From Chloranthus sessilifolius (Eukaryota > Streptophyta > Magnoliopsida > Chloranthales > Chloranthaceae): DNA of 64,000 nucleotides. Both the position numbers and the translations under genes were made by a program. Below the pieces are notes generated by a model. The model was not told the origin of the DNA and searched no databases. It was given only the letters and a program-made list of their open reading frames with translations. Below are positions 45,901 through 57,530 of this stretch, piece by piece; the first letter of the stretch is position 1, and every line of letters starts with the position of its first letter. Location: contig CM037596.1 in assembly GCA_021018995.1 (NCBI GenBank), forward strand, positions 90,341,184 through 90,405,183. The letters run 5' to 3'.

Positions 45901-45915
45901 TTTCGGGTTATTACA
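42915..45915 (-). repeat. TE2 5' LTR (3001 bp)
   Basis: Aligns with 34376-37404 end to end. Divergence is patchy: 42915-43400 and 44860-45360 carry many small indels, whereas 43440-44740 and 45400-45915 are almost unchanged. The terminal TG of the plus-strand view is AG here. Palindrome tract at 44737-45345. Confidence 0.93.
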
Positions 45916-46766
45916 CTACAGCTCTCAAGGAACATGCTCACAGGTTCGATACCACCAAAGATCAGGCAACTCACAAATCTTATGACACTCTACCTGTATA
46001 GAAATAACCTTTTAGGTTTGATACCTCCAGAGATTGGGAATTTGAAAGATTTGGTCAATCTATAGCTGTCCAAGAACATGCTTACGGGTTCGATACTGGG
46101 AGAAATTGGGAATTTGAAAGGTTTAGAATTTTTATTTCTATGGTACAACAGGCTTTTAGGCTCAATCCCTCATACAATAAGCAACCAAACAAAAATTAAG
46201 AAGTTGCTCCTTTTCAACGATAATCATATTGGCTCGTTTCCACCTCTACGAAATTTCCTGAATTTACTATAGGTACGGCTAGACTCAAACATATTTCCTG
46301 GAGACTTGTCGCAGGTATTTGGAGTGCATCCTAAACTTACGTACATTGACCTCTTTGGGAATCAGTTTTCGGGCAAACTTTCATCAGAATTTGGTGAATG
46401 TAAGGCACTCACTTTGCTAAATATATTTGGAAATAAAGTTTTTGGGGCAATTCCATCTCAACTTGGGAACTAGCTCCAATTACGTGACCTAAGCTTGGCT
46501 TCCAATGATTTAACTGGAAAGATTCCAATGGAGTTGGGGCGATTTGAGCTCTTTATATAAGCTTAATTTGAGTAACAATCATTTATCTGGTGAGATTCCT
46601 TCAAAGATCGGTGATCTATCTTGGCTCGTAGTACTGGATTTCTCACAGAATGCACTCACTAGAAACATACCACCTACACTAGGAAATTGCAAAAGATTGT
46701 CGAGTTTGAATTTAAGCAATAACAAATTGACTGGAGAAATACCATATTGTTGGTTTATTATCTAGG
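45916..46766 (+). pseudogene. LRR receptor-kinase pseudogene, fragment between TE2 and TE3
   Basis: About ten consecutive leucine-rich repeats of the plant extracellular type (NMLTGSIPPKIRQLTNL, LLGLIPPEIGNLKDL, HLSGEIPSKIGDLSWL, LTGEIP). Stops at about 46063, 46270 and 46473 and a frameshift at about 46535 show it is dead. The repeat order (GSIPP, SGKLSSEFGECKALTLL, then GEIP) is that of LRR receptor kinases of the At1g35710/MIK2-like type. Transmembrane and kinase parts would lie beyond TE3, outside the window. Intact relatives act at the plasma membrane in ligand perception. Confidence 0.88.
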
Positions 46767-49370
46767 TGCTGATTATTGTTATGTGTGTGGGAATAAAATC
46801 AAATAAAAGGAATTTATGAAGAAGATGGTTATGACAACAACAACCTAAAAATACACACAGACTGCAAGATACAGGGCTGCTGTAGCAAGTTTTGAGTAAG
46901 AGTTTGTCCCACAAATAAATTGATCTAGAACCCAAAATGGGTTATATTAGTAGGCCTCCAGATCTGGCTACAAATCTGACAATCCTAGAGAAAGGGAGTT
47001 GGGGTGTCACAACTACACTAAATTATCACTAAGAGAAGGGAAATGAAGTGCAGTCCTATCCTAAAGAAATGGTTATGAAGAAGGTGGTGATAGTGTGTGT
47101 TAAAATAAAGATAAAAGGATGGGAAGTAATCAGTTAAGCTAGAGTTACATCAGCTATGTAACTCAGACTTAGGATTGTCTCTGTAGCAATCCCTCATATG
47201 GCTACAAGCACATCTGCAAGGAAGATGTATCCAACTCAACCCTTATGATTTGACCTGGTCTCTTAAGGCTATATCCTGTCCACTTTAATGGTCATTATCT
47301 ATCCAATAGAGAGGATCAAATCACATGAATTAAATCAGAAAACCAATTTGATCAAATAGAATAGACTGATCTTAGGGCTATAATCTGTCCACTTAAATGG
47401 TCACAGATTATCCAATAGATGCCCTCCACCCAACTGATCAAATCAAAACATTAAACTATTACAGACACCATGTATGCCAAGCTACAAGCACAGACATCCA
47501 TGGGAGTAAATAGCTCTTGAAAAACCAGTGGAAACCACAGTAGTTCAAAGGCTATTTGGAGGCTTTAAATGCAGCTGGTCATTGCTAAAAAAAGGCTTGC
47601 AATGACTCAGCTTACAAGTCTGCATTCTCTACAGAGAAATCAGAGCTAATATCTGATATTGGTCAAGTAAAATAAAGGGGAGCTTGTTCCTGCAACAACC
47701 TCTCATAAGGCTACAACCTCAATTGTAGAGGAGAAGAATCCTTCTTAGAGCTGTGGCTTGGAATCACCCTAGGGCTATAGTCTGTCCACTTAAATGGTCA
47801 TAGGCTATCCACAGAGGTTATCAACACCACAGAGAACTCAGTTGGAATATGTAAATTGTTGCTGCCACCATGGTCCCAGGGCTACAAGCTCAAGCTCCCA
47901 TGGGTATTTCAAATTAGTTCAAATCCTAAATGCATGGCATAGATTGAACAAAACTATGGGCAAATAGAAGAATAACAGATTGAATAAATAATTAAAATAC
48001 AAATTTCATTGATCAAGACAATACTTACAATGAGATTTCTCAAGGCAGCAACCTTGTGTGAAATAACTCATCAACTAATCCCAATGTGCCCAAAACCCAT
48101 TACAAAACTAATGAAACTAAACCTAATTGCTTATAGAGAATCTAGCCAACAATTGCTGGGCTAAGAGAGAAGAAAAAAATGGAAAAAGAGGTGATCAAAC
48201 CCTAACCCTAGTCTGCTCGAGCTCATAGTTGACAGAGGTGAAGGAGAGATAAATTTCTAAGTAAAAATTATAGCTTAAATACTCAGTCCAAACGCCTTAG
48301 CTAAGAGAAGATTAAACCCTAATTTTTAGGCAGATGTCGCACTATTACAACCCTTGGATGCCTTGGGATGTGTGCCTCGAGATCAGGGCCTCGAGATGTG
48401 TGCCCTAGACCTGAGGAAATCTCCAAAAGGTCCTTGGATATGGAATGAGAAGTGGAGAGCCCGAGCTTTGCGGGATAGACTTTTGCCCTTTTGTTCATTC
48501 GCGCAATTACTGAGTGCTTTGCGAGGTGGAATTTGTCTTGGAAGTTTCCTTTTTCATGTAGAAGGTCTTTGAAAGGTCGCGTAGCTGCTCTGGCCTTTAA
48601 TGCACTCGTGAGGAAGGAATTTCAGTGCTTGGCTTTGCTCGCGCAGCAGAGCTTTAGTATTTTCTGTCGCGAGGTTGTCGCGTGGAAGGTCTTCAATCTC
48701 ACTCATCTTCTTATCAAATGAATGACAGCTCGCTCGGTAGAGGGTATAGCTTTTAAATGCGCGAGAATTGCGTGAGAAAATTTCTGGAGCTCTCTCCTCT
48801 TGAGCAACGCGAGAACTACGCGAGTTTGTTTATGTTCTTCATGCAAAGTGGCCTCGCGAGACTGTGCGTGTGGTTAATATAAGCCTTGATCCTCGCAAAA
48901 ACTTTGCGAGTTAGATTTCTGAAAGTTTAGTGTGCGACTGCTTCACGAGTTCTCCTATGTTGCATGTAGCAGCTGACGAGGAAGCTTTGCTATGGATTCA
49001 GACACGCGAGGCAACACCTCTAACTGTGCGAGAAAATGGTTCTGCTACTTTGCAGTAATGCATATGTTGTTGTTGTAGCTTCCTCCACTCTCATCTATAC
49101 TTCTCTCATCTGTTGGACTTCTGGGTCCACTTTGACATGCATACTAGTCACCATAGTGTGTACCACCATGGTGTTCCATTGATCTTTGGCCCAACAGTCT
49201 TCTTTGACTTAAATTTTTTCTCTTTTTAGCACCTAAAGCAGGGACTTTGTACTAAGCTACATAATTATTACTAACTACAAAATAAGCTAAACAAAGGGTT
49301 ATTAGTCAGCTTCAAGGTCCAGCAAAGGCTAGGTTAAGAGGTGAAAGTTGATACTTTTCAGTGAATAACA
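46767..49370 (-). repeat. TE3 3' LTR (about 2.6 kb)
   Basis: The right edge is set by the polypurine tract at 49371-49386 (minus strand ATTAGGTTTAGGGGTG before TGTTATTC). The left edge, TGCTGATT at 46767, is the first TG after LRR homology ends; it may be off by a few bases. It aligns with about 61560-64000 at clearly lower identity than the TE1 or TE2 LTR pairs. Confidence 0.75.
48470..49030. repeat. TE3 LTR tract, core CTCGCGAG
   Basis: Repeated CGCGAG, CTCGCG, TCGCGAGG and TGCGAG words with irregular spacing and unrelated linkers. Confidence 0.85.
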
Positions 49371-49386
49371 CACCCCTAAACCTAAT
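49371..49386 (-). promoter_or_regulatory. TE3 polypurine tract
   Basis: Minus strand ATTAGGTTTAGGGGTG, preceded by GCTTGAGGACTAGCAAAG, a segment typical of the pre-LTR region of this group. Confidence 0.75.
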
Positions 49387-51284
49387 CTTTGCTAGTCCTC
49401 AAGCAAAGCAAAATTTAAACAACTACTCTAGGAATGTAAATGTCACTTTTATAGGGAGCACAGATGCATTTAGCTTATGCATCAAGCCTTTTAAACCCCT
49501 AGGTGATCCCTAGTGGAGGAGTGAAGTCTCCTGAGGGTTTTCAGTGAAGGTACCCACAAACTTCTCTATGAAAATAGTTAACAAAATTGCAACATTACCA
49601 AATCACTATTCAACAATCAGAGCATTAGTCCACCCTTAATTCTTTTCAACATGTGAGGAATTTAAACATATGAAATGCACAGACCTTTTAACATTAGAGC
49701 TCTTACATGTATGCACATCATTTCCAATCAGCTCACAACAAGAAAAAAAAAAAAAGACCAGCAAGTATATGTTAGTACTGAGCTCACCATCAATTCAAAA
49801 ATTAGGTTTAGGCAGTGCCTAAAACATTCAATATCAGACCCAATGCTTACCAGGGAAGTCAACACAAAGAATTTTGAGGGTTTTCGTTTTCACACAAGCT
49901 CAAGAACAGTTACAGCCCCCAAATGGGTATGCAAGTATGAGCATAGGTAAGGCTTCTAAATTTTGGCATCATTGGCTATTCCTCACAATAGATTGGACAA
50001 CTCCTCATCTCCACATAACAGCTCACTCTATTTAGGATCACAAGGTCTTATGACTGGGTTGTAATGTGGCTTATGAGTGCAGGTTACAAAGAATGGAAGG
50101 ATGAAAAGATTGCAAAATTAAGAAATCAGCAAGTGAAGGAGGTGATTCATGACTTCACCTTCTTTTAATTTTACCATATTTCAACTTCTTTGACATTTTT
50201 CAGACTTGAAGTGGCCAGCCTCTCCTCTTATTTTTACTTTTTCCAATGAAATTCCCTCTTGACTCCTCTCTATCCCCTTTCATTAATTTGTTTTTTCTGT
50301 TTTTCTTTTGAATTCATTTTTTTGTTCTTTTTGTTTTTATTTTCCTACAATGCCACCCTCTTCTTAGCTGCTACACTGTCGTCTTTCTTTCTATTTCTTC
50401 TCCATTCACCAAATGTTGACCCTAGCTTGTCCATCTTCAACTCCTTCTCCTTTACCTTTTGAATTCTCAGAGTGGGGGTAGGTTTGAATCAGGTCCACAG
50501 GTTTAGGTGCAAATACTCAGGTGTATTTTGAAGAAAACTGGAAATTAAGACTCAAAAGGTGCATGCACAAGGGCAACTTATTGGGTTTGATAATTTTAAG
50601 CTCAAACTGTCTAAGAGAAGGCCTTGATCCTTTCCTAAATGTCACGGGTATTGTCAGTTGTTTCAACTCTGAGATGCCTAACTTCTAGTGGGGAAAAGAC
50701 TCAGCCAGTCCCTAGATAAAAAAGAGTTGCCAAAGACATTCCTCAAAGAGAAAAAATAAAAAATAAAAAATTGTAGGCCCAAATCTCACTGGGTATGGTC
50801 TCTCTTTAAAGGTTCACTAAGTGCTGACACAAGTGAGTTTTCTGGGTGTCCACCTCATGGAAATGTTAAAATTAAAAGCTTTTAATGCCTAAAAGTTTGT
50901 AAAAAGTTTTAAATTTCCTCATTTTTAAAGTTCCTTAGGTGAACTTAACTCTATTTCTATCTTACTTCCCTAGTTCTGCTGCACTTAGGTTAACTACATC
51001 ATTGGCAAACCTTGCCACACCCCCAAACCTATGAGGAGTAGTGTCCTCACTGATTCAAAGATAAAGGACATGTGCAGCAGGGTATAATTATAACAACACC
51101 ACACAAATAAGGGAAGAAAAATTAACAATGAAACACTCACACAAACAAATAGCAAAAATAAAGTAGACGAAATAAATTGCACATAAAAGCTACCAAAGAG
51201 ATTTTTCATTTATAACATGGGAATTTGTACAAGGCAATTGAAAATAACTACAACAGAGATTCTAGCTAAAGACATGTACACAAT
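49387..51284. other. TE3 long 3' untranslated region
   Basis: 1.9 kb without a recognisable frame. A GTTTGGGGGTGTGG motif (minus strand, about 51008-51030) and pyrimidine-rich sequence at 50220-50460 stand out. Short open frames here look fortuitous. Confidence 0.55.
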
Positions 51285-54200
51285 CTAATCATCTGAATTT
51301 TCAGCTGCTTCGGCTATGTATTAGACTCCTTTGCCTTTGGCCTTCTTTATAGTTGTAGCAAAGGATTGGTATCTTTTTGAAGTGACTTTCCTCTTCTTGG
51401 TGCTGCTTCTTTTTCTTGGAGTGGGTGCAGTCTTTGGGTAGGCTTTTGTGAAGGTTCCTTTATGTTGATCCCAAGTTTAATCTTTTTGGGCTCTTGGGAT
51501 TTAGGAGTAGTTGCCTTTGGAGGGGCTTTAGTAGTGAAGAGTTTGGCTGCTGCTTTCGCTAAGTCCCTATCACCAATATTTGCTAAGGTCTACTGCAATG
51601 CATGTGCAGTCCTAGCATACTCATTTGCTCTAACTTTCACCAATCTCAAGGCTGCCTACAAGTTCTTGATCACATCCTCCATTCCATCAGCTCTATTCTT
51701 CTCTTGATTGTATTGGATCATTATCTCCCTTGACCCCCTGCTTGATCTTCTTCTTCTCTAACTTGTGGGCTAGCTGCAGGAATTTTATTTTATCCAGGAG
51801 GGGCTGCCTAACTGAAGTTCTGAGGTCAGCCATGCCCCTAACCACATCCCTTTTTATGTAAGCATTTTCCTTCATGACTTGAAGGAGGGTGTAGTATGGA
51901 GGCATATGATTGAAAGAGGCTGATAATATGGGCTACTCAGCAGTTGGAGAAGGACCAACCAGTAATGATGAAGGGATGGATGATGGCATGGGTAAGGTGG
52001 ATGTAGAGGGTAAAGGCTGAGGGACTTCAAGCTCAAGTTCTGTGAGGTCTATTACCTCTGGGTCCATTTGGGAGGCTTTGGAGGAGGTGGGGATTAGGGT
52101 TTCAACATCTGTGGTAGCATTAGATGTTGTTACTACAGGTGGGGTTGGAGGTTGGGGTTCTGGGTAAGGGAGTACTAGAGGTGGGGAAATAATGGGTATA
52201 AGGTCAGGTTGGGGTTCTGTTTCAGGGCCTGTTTGTGTGGAAGCATTGGTAAGTTTTATTGGGGAGATTTCAAGAATAGGTTCAATGGATGTAGCAGCAA
52301 CAAGTGTTACTGCTATGGTTAAGGGCTGGGGAGATGGGGGTGGGGTAGGTAAATGGGTAGGTAAGGGGACAAATGGCTGTTGGGAAGGTTGGGTTAAAGT
52401 TGACAAAGTGGATTGGATGGCTTGTAAACTGGTTTGAATGGAGGCCTGGTTTTGGAGGGTGGAGTTCATGGCTTGAAGGTTGACCTCTATGGATGTTTGG
52501 GTTTGGGTGTTGGTCATCACTTGGGGTTGAAGGGAGAGGAGGAGGTTGAGGATTTGGGGTAGAAGATCAGGGGTGATAGGGGTTGTGGGATGGATGGGTG
52601 GAATTGGTTGAAATGGGGAGGTGGGTGCATGAGTGAAGTTGGTGGACTCTGGGGAAGTAGGGGGAGTAAAATGATGGGGATGTGGTGATTCTGGAGGAGG
52701 GGTGAAATGAGGAGGATGAGGTGAATCTAGAAGAGGGGTGAACTGAGGAGGATGAGGTGAATCTGGATGAGGAGTGAACTCATAATTGATGTCCCCTATG
52801 ATAGAGGACATCATAGCTGAGTACTCCTCAGTTTGGAAGGGGTCTTGGTCATGAGAAGGGGAGAATGGAATGGATTGGCCCAAAGTTGCAAGAATGATAG
52901 GTTCAGTATGTGTAGAGGTTTCAATGGGCTAAGGTGAGGCTTCAAAGGAGTTGTGTGGGATGGTAGGGATTTGAGGCTCAGTTTCAGCATAGTGAACTAA
53001 AGAGGCTTTGGTTGGTGAGGGTGGTTGGATATCAATGGTTGGGTCTGGTATGGCTATGGTTTTTGGGGTAGGGATGGTTTGGGAGACATAGGTGGGTTGT
53101 GGCTCGGTGGGGGCTTTGGTAAGCTTCCTTTTCTTTTTATAAGTTACTTTAACAGGTAGGCTGGGATGGGCTGTGGATGTAGGCACATGTGAGGTTGTGG
53201 TGACTGTGGTAGTGGGTAAAATTGGCTCAGCTGTAGAGGGTTGTAGGATGGGTGTGATGGTAGTAGGTGTAGATGTTGGGAATGCTGAGGTTGCAGTGGT
53301 GATGGGAGTGGTTATAGGTGAGGGTATGGTAGGGCTGACTGGCAATGGAATGGAGGTGGGGCTTGCTGGCACTATAGGAGCCAAGTAGTTATCGCTACAG
53401 AGGTGACTGACGTAAGTAGCAAGAAGAGAGGTAGCAAGAATGATCTAGCATTGTTGGGGCTGCCTGAGCTAGGAGCTCCTCCTCCTTCTTCTTTTCTATC
53501 AGAGTGTCACTGATACCTCATTGTTTTTTTCCACACTTGCTGGGGTTCAAAGTGAGGGTCTCCTCATTCATCTGAAATTGGTATCCCCCTAGCTTTAGCA
53601 AGACTGTAATGAGCCTACAATAGGGAAAAGCATGGGGCTTCTGCTCCTTCTTCGCTTTCTTATGTATATCTTTCATTCCATCAAAAATTAGTTTGGCTGC
53701 ATCAATGTAGTGGTTCAGGTGGAAGGAGTAGAGGGCATCAGCAATGAGAGACCTCCTATCCTGCTAGTGTCCAGAGCAATAAACATTCTTTCTTAGCACT
53801 TCATCTATAAACCTCAGGCCTGGGTGCAGGTCTCTCTTCCTAATTGACAACCCTGAGGCTGTGATCCCCCCAGGGAGTTCTTTTGCAATTTCGAGGATAG
53901 TGGCTATCAAAGGCGCACCCAAACCACTCTCAGCAGTGTAAGTGGCTGGTATCCCAAGAATCCTAGTAATTGCTATTTGGTTAAACAACATCTCAAAATT
54001 ATCTATTAGCACCAACAATGTTGGGTTTTCATCATCCCCAGTCTTCACCCTGATGTTTTGGTAAAATAACTGCACTAGTCTAGGGAAGACTAGTTACAGT
54101 GGGGGCCTTAACAGGGGCAGTAGAGAGGCTTTAATCAGGTACTCAATTGAAGTGACAGTTTCAGGTAGTTCCTCAAAGAATGCCTTATCAAAGGCAGTTT

Positions 54201-54618
54201 TAGCTTCCAGCTTAATTGCAAACACCCACTCAGAGGGGGTTCTGAGGTACTCATTATTTTCCTCCTCCTTAGGGGCACCCTCATGGACCTCAGGGGCCAC
54301 TCCCTTGCCCTTCTTTTATTTTTTCTTTGGTTTCCTAGGGCTTTTGGAAGGTGGGTGGTCCCTAGCTCTTTTCTTTGGAGCAGACTTTTTCTTTGCAATA
54401 GAGGCATCAGAGGCCACACCCTTGGCCTTCTTCACAGGGGCTGCCTTCTTCTTGGTTTGCTCCACTTGGGGCTCAACAACTTGAGTAGGTACCTCAGAGG
54501 TCTCCACTATGGAGGCCTCTGCAATCCTCACAGATTTTCGAGTTGCCACAAGGCTACCAGTAGGTATAGGGGTCACCAAGGCAGCTAAAGTGTCAGTGAA
54601 CTTTGAACCCGGGGCCAT
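51285..54618 (-). pseudogene. TE3 accessory ORF, about 1,100 codons, PRLVQLFYQ family
   Basis: From MAPGSKFTDTLAALV (54618): a Lys/Ala-rich basic region (KKKAAPVKKAKG, KKSAPKKRARD), EWVFAIKLEAKTAFDKAFF, IEYLIKASLLPLL, FPRLVQLFYQNIRV (about 54050-54090), ILGIPATY, then RRSLIADALYSFHLNHYIDA (about 53700-53757) matching the TE1 block. The second half (53384-51940) is Pro/Thr/Ser-rich with LQPQVMTNTQTQTSIEVNLQ-type helices; the end (51905 to 51285) is helical and basic, closing AEAAENSDD. Stops at about 54313, 54094, 53764, 52929 and 51933 and frameshifts near 53450 and 51690 break it. Family length elsewhere is shorter; the second half is an expansion. Function unknown. Confidence 0.78.
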
Positions 54619-54989
54619 GGCTATACCAATTCCTCAAAATTAGGGATTTAAAAGAAAAATGTGGGTGGTTCTCAGTTCAATGGAGGTAATGCCCACAAAT
54701 TCCTCACTACTCAACACAATAGTAGCAGCTGAATCAAACTAAAGGAAGGACAGAGAACACTTACCACAAGAGAGCTAGGTTTCCACTTCAAAGATTGCAT
54801 AGTGGCTCAAATCTTTCCAAATCACATGCAAAATAACCTGGAGGTGTTATGGAACACAATGGTAGGAGGTAGGTGGTTGAGTTGTAGTGGTTTAGGTAGG
54901 AGAGAAGAAAGATGGGAGAAAGGAGCTTGGGAGTGCTCAGTGAGACTTAGGGCAAAGAGAAAGAGTATGGGGAAAAGAGGAAATTCGCA

Positions 54990-55390
54990 TGGTTTAAATG
55001 GAGGAACTCGTGCCTCACACAGTTCGCGCCAGGTACTCCTGGGGCTACATCTTCTCGCTCACTAAAAAGGCAGTCTCGCGAGGAATACTTTTTAAGGTAC
55101 AGAAAAGTCTCGTGAGGTCACTTCATAGAGTTGAATCAAAGCCTCACGAGATATTGAACATTGCAGGCTTTAGAATCTTTGCTCGCGACGCTCTCGCGAA
55201 GTACAAAATGTGTGATTGCCAATTTGCACGCAGCTCAATGTCGTGGAGAATAGCTAGCCTCGCGAAGCTCATTTGCTGGTGTTCTTCATATATTTAGTTT
55301 GCAAGGCTCTCACGAAGTAACAATTCTTTATCCGAGCCCCGCAAGAAAGCTTACCAATAACTCGTGAAAATGAAATTAAGGCCATTCAGC
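54990..55390. repeat. TE3 internal tract, core CTCGCGAG
   Basis: TCTCGCGAGG, CTCTCGCGAAG, CCTCGCGAAGCTC and CTCACGAAG words between the integrase gene and the accessory ORF. The same word type is in the TE3/TE4 LTRs and, in the same position before the accessory ORF, in TE2. Confidence 0.88.
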
Positions 55391-55837
55391 ATCGCAAGAA
55401 AATAAAAATCACTCTTTCTCCATGCTTGCACAGTGACCTGTGCATCCATACTGACATGCACCTAGCTATTGTGCACCAACACCAGCTATCTTCAAATTTA
55501 ATCCATTTCACCATGATAATTGTATGCCCATTACCCACATATGCACAATAAAAATTTTAGATGACAGCAGATTCATGAACATTTAATCCACTTCAAATGA
55601 TTTTCAATTATAATAGATTCATGAACATTTACAAGACAACAAGTCAACCACTCAATCAACATATGTTTCTCCACATGCACCTTAAATTAGATGACAAGAC
55701 TTATACATCACATCAACAACAAGACAAAACAACATTTTCATATCAACAACAAAACTCAAACAACACATGACAAATTTTTAAACAAACAATACACAAAGTA
55801 ACAAAGTATGGTACACTGTGTGCAGAGCTATGGTTCA
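55391..55837. other. TE3 spacer after integrase
   Basis: AT-rich sequence with short internal repeats (ATAGATTCATGAACATTTA type at about 55565-55630); no coding signal. Confidence 0.5.
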
Positions 55838-57240
55838 CTAATCAGTGGGAGGTTCATGCAGGTGAATGGTCTGAGGATGCTCCACTGAATTTTCTACACA
55901 AATTTTTAGCCTTTGACCATTCACTTTCATGATTTTCCCAGATATGGGATCCAAGATCTTCACAGCACTAGATGGGGAGGCATGGATGACAGTGAAAGGT
56001 CCATCCCATATGGATTTTAACTTCCTTGAAAAGAATTTTAATTTGGAGTTGAAAAGCCAAACCTTGGTACCAACATTGAAGTCTTTCCTCATGAGTTTCT
56101 TGTCAAAGAATGCCTTGGCTCTTTCCTTGTAAATTTTTGCATTTGTATAGGCTTCCATTCTCAGCTCATCAAGCTCTAACAGTTCCAATTTCCTGTGAGA
56201 ACCAGCAGCAGTTAGATCAAAGTTTAGTGTTTTAATAGCCCAGTAGGCTCTATGCTCTAGCTCCACTGGCAAGTGACAGGCCTTGCCATAGACCAGCCTA
56301 AAAGGGTACATACCAATAGGGGCCTTATAGGCAGTCCTATAAGCCCATAAAGCATCATTCAGTTTCTGTGCCCAATCCTTTCTATCTGTCCTCACAGTTT
56401 TCTCCAAGATATGTTTGATCTCCCTATTAGAAATTTCAACTTGCCCACTGGTCTGTGGGTGGTAGGGAGTTGCAATGCTGTGTGTAATAGAATACTTTTT
56501 GAGCAAGTTCTCAAAAGGCCTGTTACAGAAATGACTGCCCCCATCACTAATGATAGCTCTGGGGGTACCAAATCTGGAGAAGATATTGTCCTTTAAAAAT
56601 TTAAGGACAACTGTATGGTCATTTGTCCTTGTGGCAATGACTTCCACCCATTTGGACACATAGTCTACTGCCACAAGTATAAAATTGAAACCCATAGGAG
56701 AAAAGGGTCCCATAAAATCAATCCCTCAGATGTCAAACAGTTCTACAACAAGGATGGGTTGCAATGACATTGAAACTTTCTTAGAAATGCCTCCCAACCT
56801 TTGACATCTTTCACAGGCTTTGCAATGTATGTATCCATCTTTGAACAAAGAAGGCCAATAAAACCCACATTATAAAACTTCTACAGCTGTCTTTTTGCCA
56901 CTAAAGTAACCTCGAGAGGCTTGCTCATGGCACATAGAAAGAATGCTGTGAAACTCACTTTCAGGCACACATCTCCTGACAATCTGATCTGCACAATGAT
57001 TGTATAGGTATGGATCTTCCCACAGAAAATATTTGGCCTGCGATAAAAATAGGTCTTTGTCCATCTTGGACCAGTGAGGGGGATCCTACCAACAACAGGA
57101 AAATTTACAATGTGTGCAAACCATGGCACACTAGACTGCATAGCAAATAACTGCTTATCAAGGAACAATTCATTGATAGGTGTTGTTGCACATTCTTTCA
57201 AAATAATTCTAGAGAGGTGGTCAGCCACCACATTCTCAAC
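55838..57240 (-). pseudogene. TE3 integrase
   Basis: Zinc-binding H2C2 module at about 56960-56800 (HSILSMCHEQA ... CKACERC), core with Asp in GIDF (about 56718), Asp in IISDGG (56545) and Glu in QVEIS (56437), i.e. D-57-D-35-E, all three catalytic residues present. The C-terminal domain reads [18 protein letters not shown] and KVNGQRLK. Breaks: TGA for the conserved Trp before GIDF, a stop near 56875, and a frameshift near 57070. The longest open part is 291 codons (56713-55838). Confidence 0.93.
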
Positions 57241-57530
57241 TCATTTCTTATCCTTGATTTCAAGATCAAACTCCTGCAACAGGAGGATCCATCTGATCAG
57301 CCTTGGTTTGGCATCCTTCTTGGCCAATAGGTATTTCAGGGTTGAGTGATCAGTAAATATAATAATTTTAGACCCAAGCAAGTAGGGTCTAAACTTGTTT
57401 ACAGCAAACACCACAGCAAGTAGCTCCTTCTCAGTGGTGGTGTAATTGAGCTGAGCTTCAGCTAGTCTTTTGCTGGCATAATAAATCACTGCAGGTAGCT
57501 TATCTTTTCTGTCCTAAGAAAGCACCTATG
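57241..57530 (-). pseudogene. TE3 RNase H
   Basis: [15 protein letters not shown] (catalytic Asp), [13 protein letters not shown] (Glu) and [10 protein letters not shown] (Asp) are all readable. A frame break sits between GQK and MIYYASKRL at about 57495, and a TGA follows EIKDKK at about 57240, before ENVVADHLSR. Confidence 0.9.

Larger units (their letters stand above)
34376..45915 (-). mobile_element. TE2: Ty3/gypsy LTR retrotransposon without pol, with accessory ORF
   Basis: 11.5 kb element read on the minus strand: 5' LTR 42915-45915, tRNA-iMet primer site, gag knuckles, a minisatellite, a long palindrome region, an accessory ORF, polypurine tract, and 3' LTR 34376-37404. LTRs run TGTAATAACC to CTGTCACA on that strand. 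No protease, RT, RNase H or integrase motif was found in the 5.5 kb interior, so it depends on an autonomous relative. The target duplication CTACA is perfect. Confidence 0.93.

Noticed and set aside
52192-53388. Gly/Val-rich plus-strand frames opposite the TE3 accessory ORF
   Set aside because: They are antisense shadows of the Pro/Thr/Ser-rich minus-strand protein.
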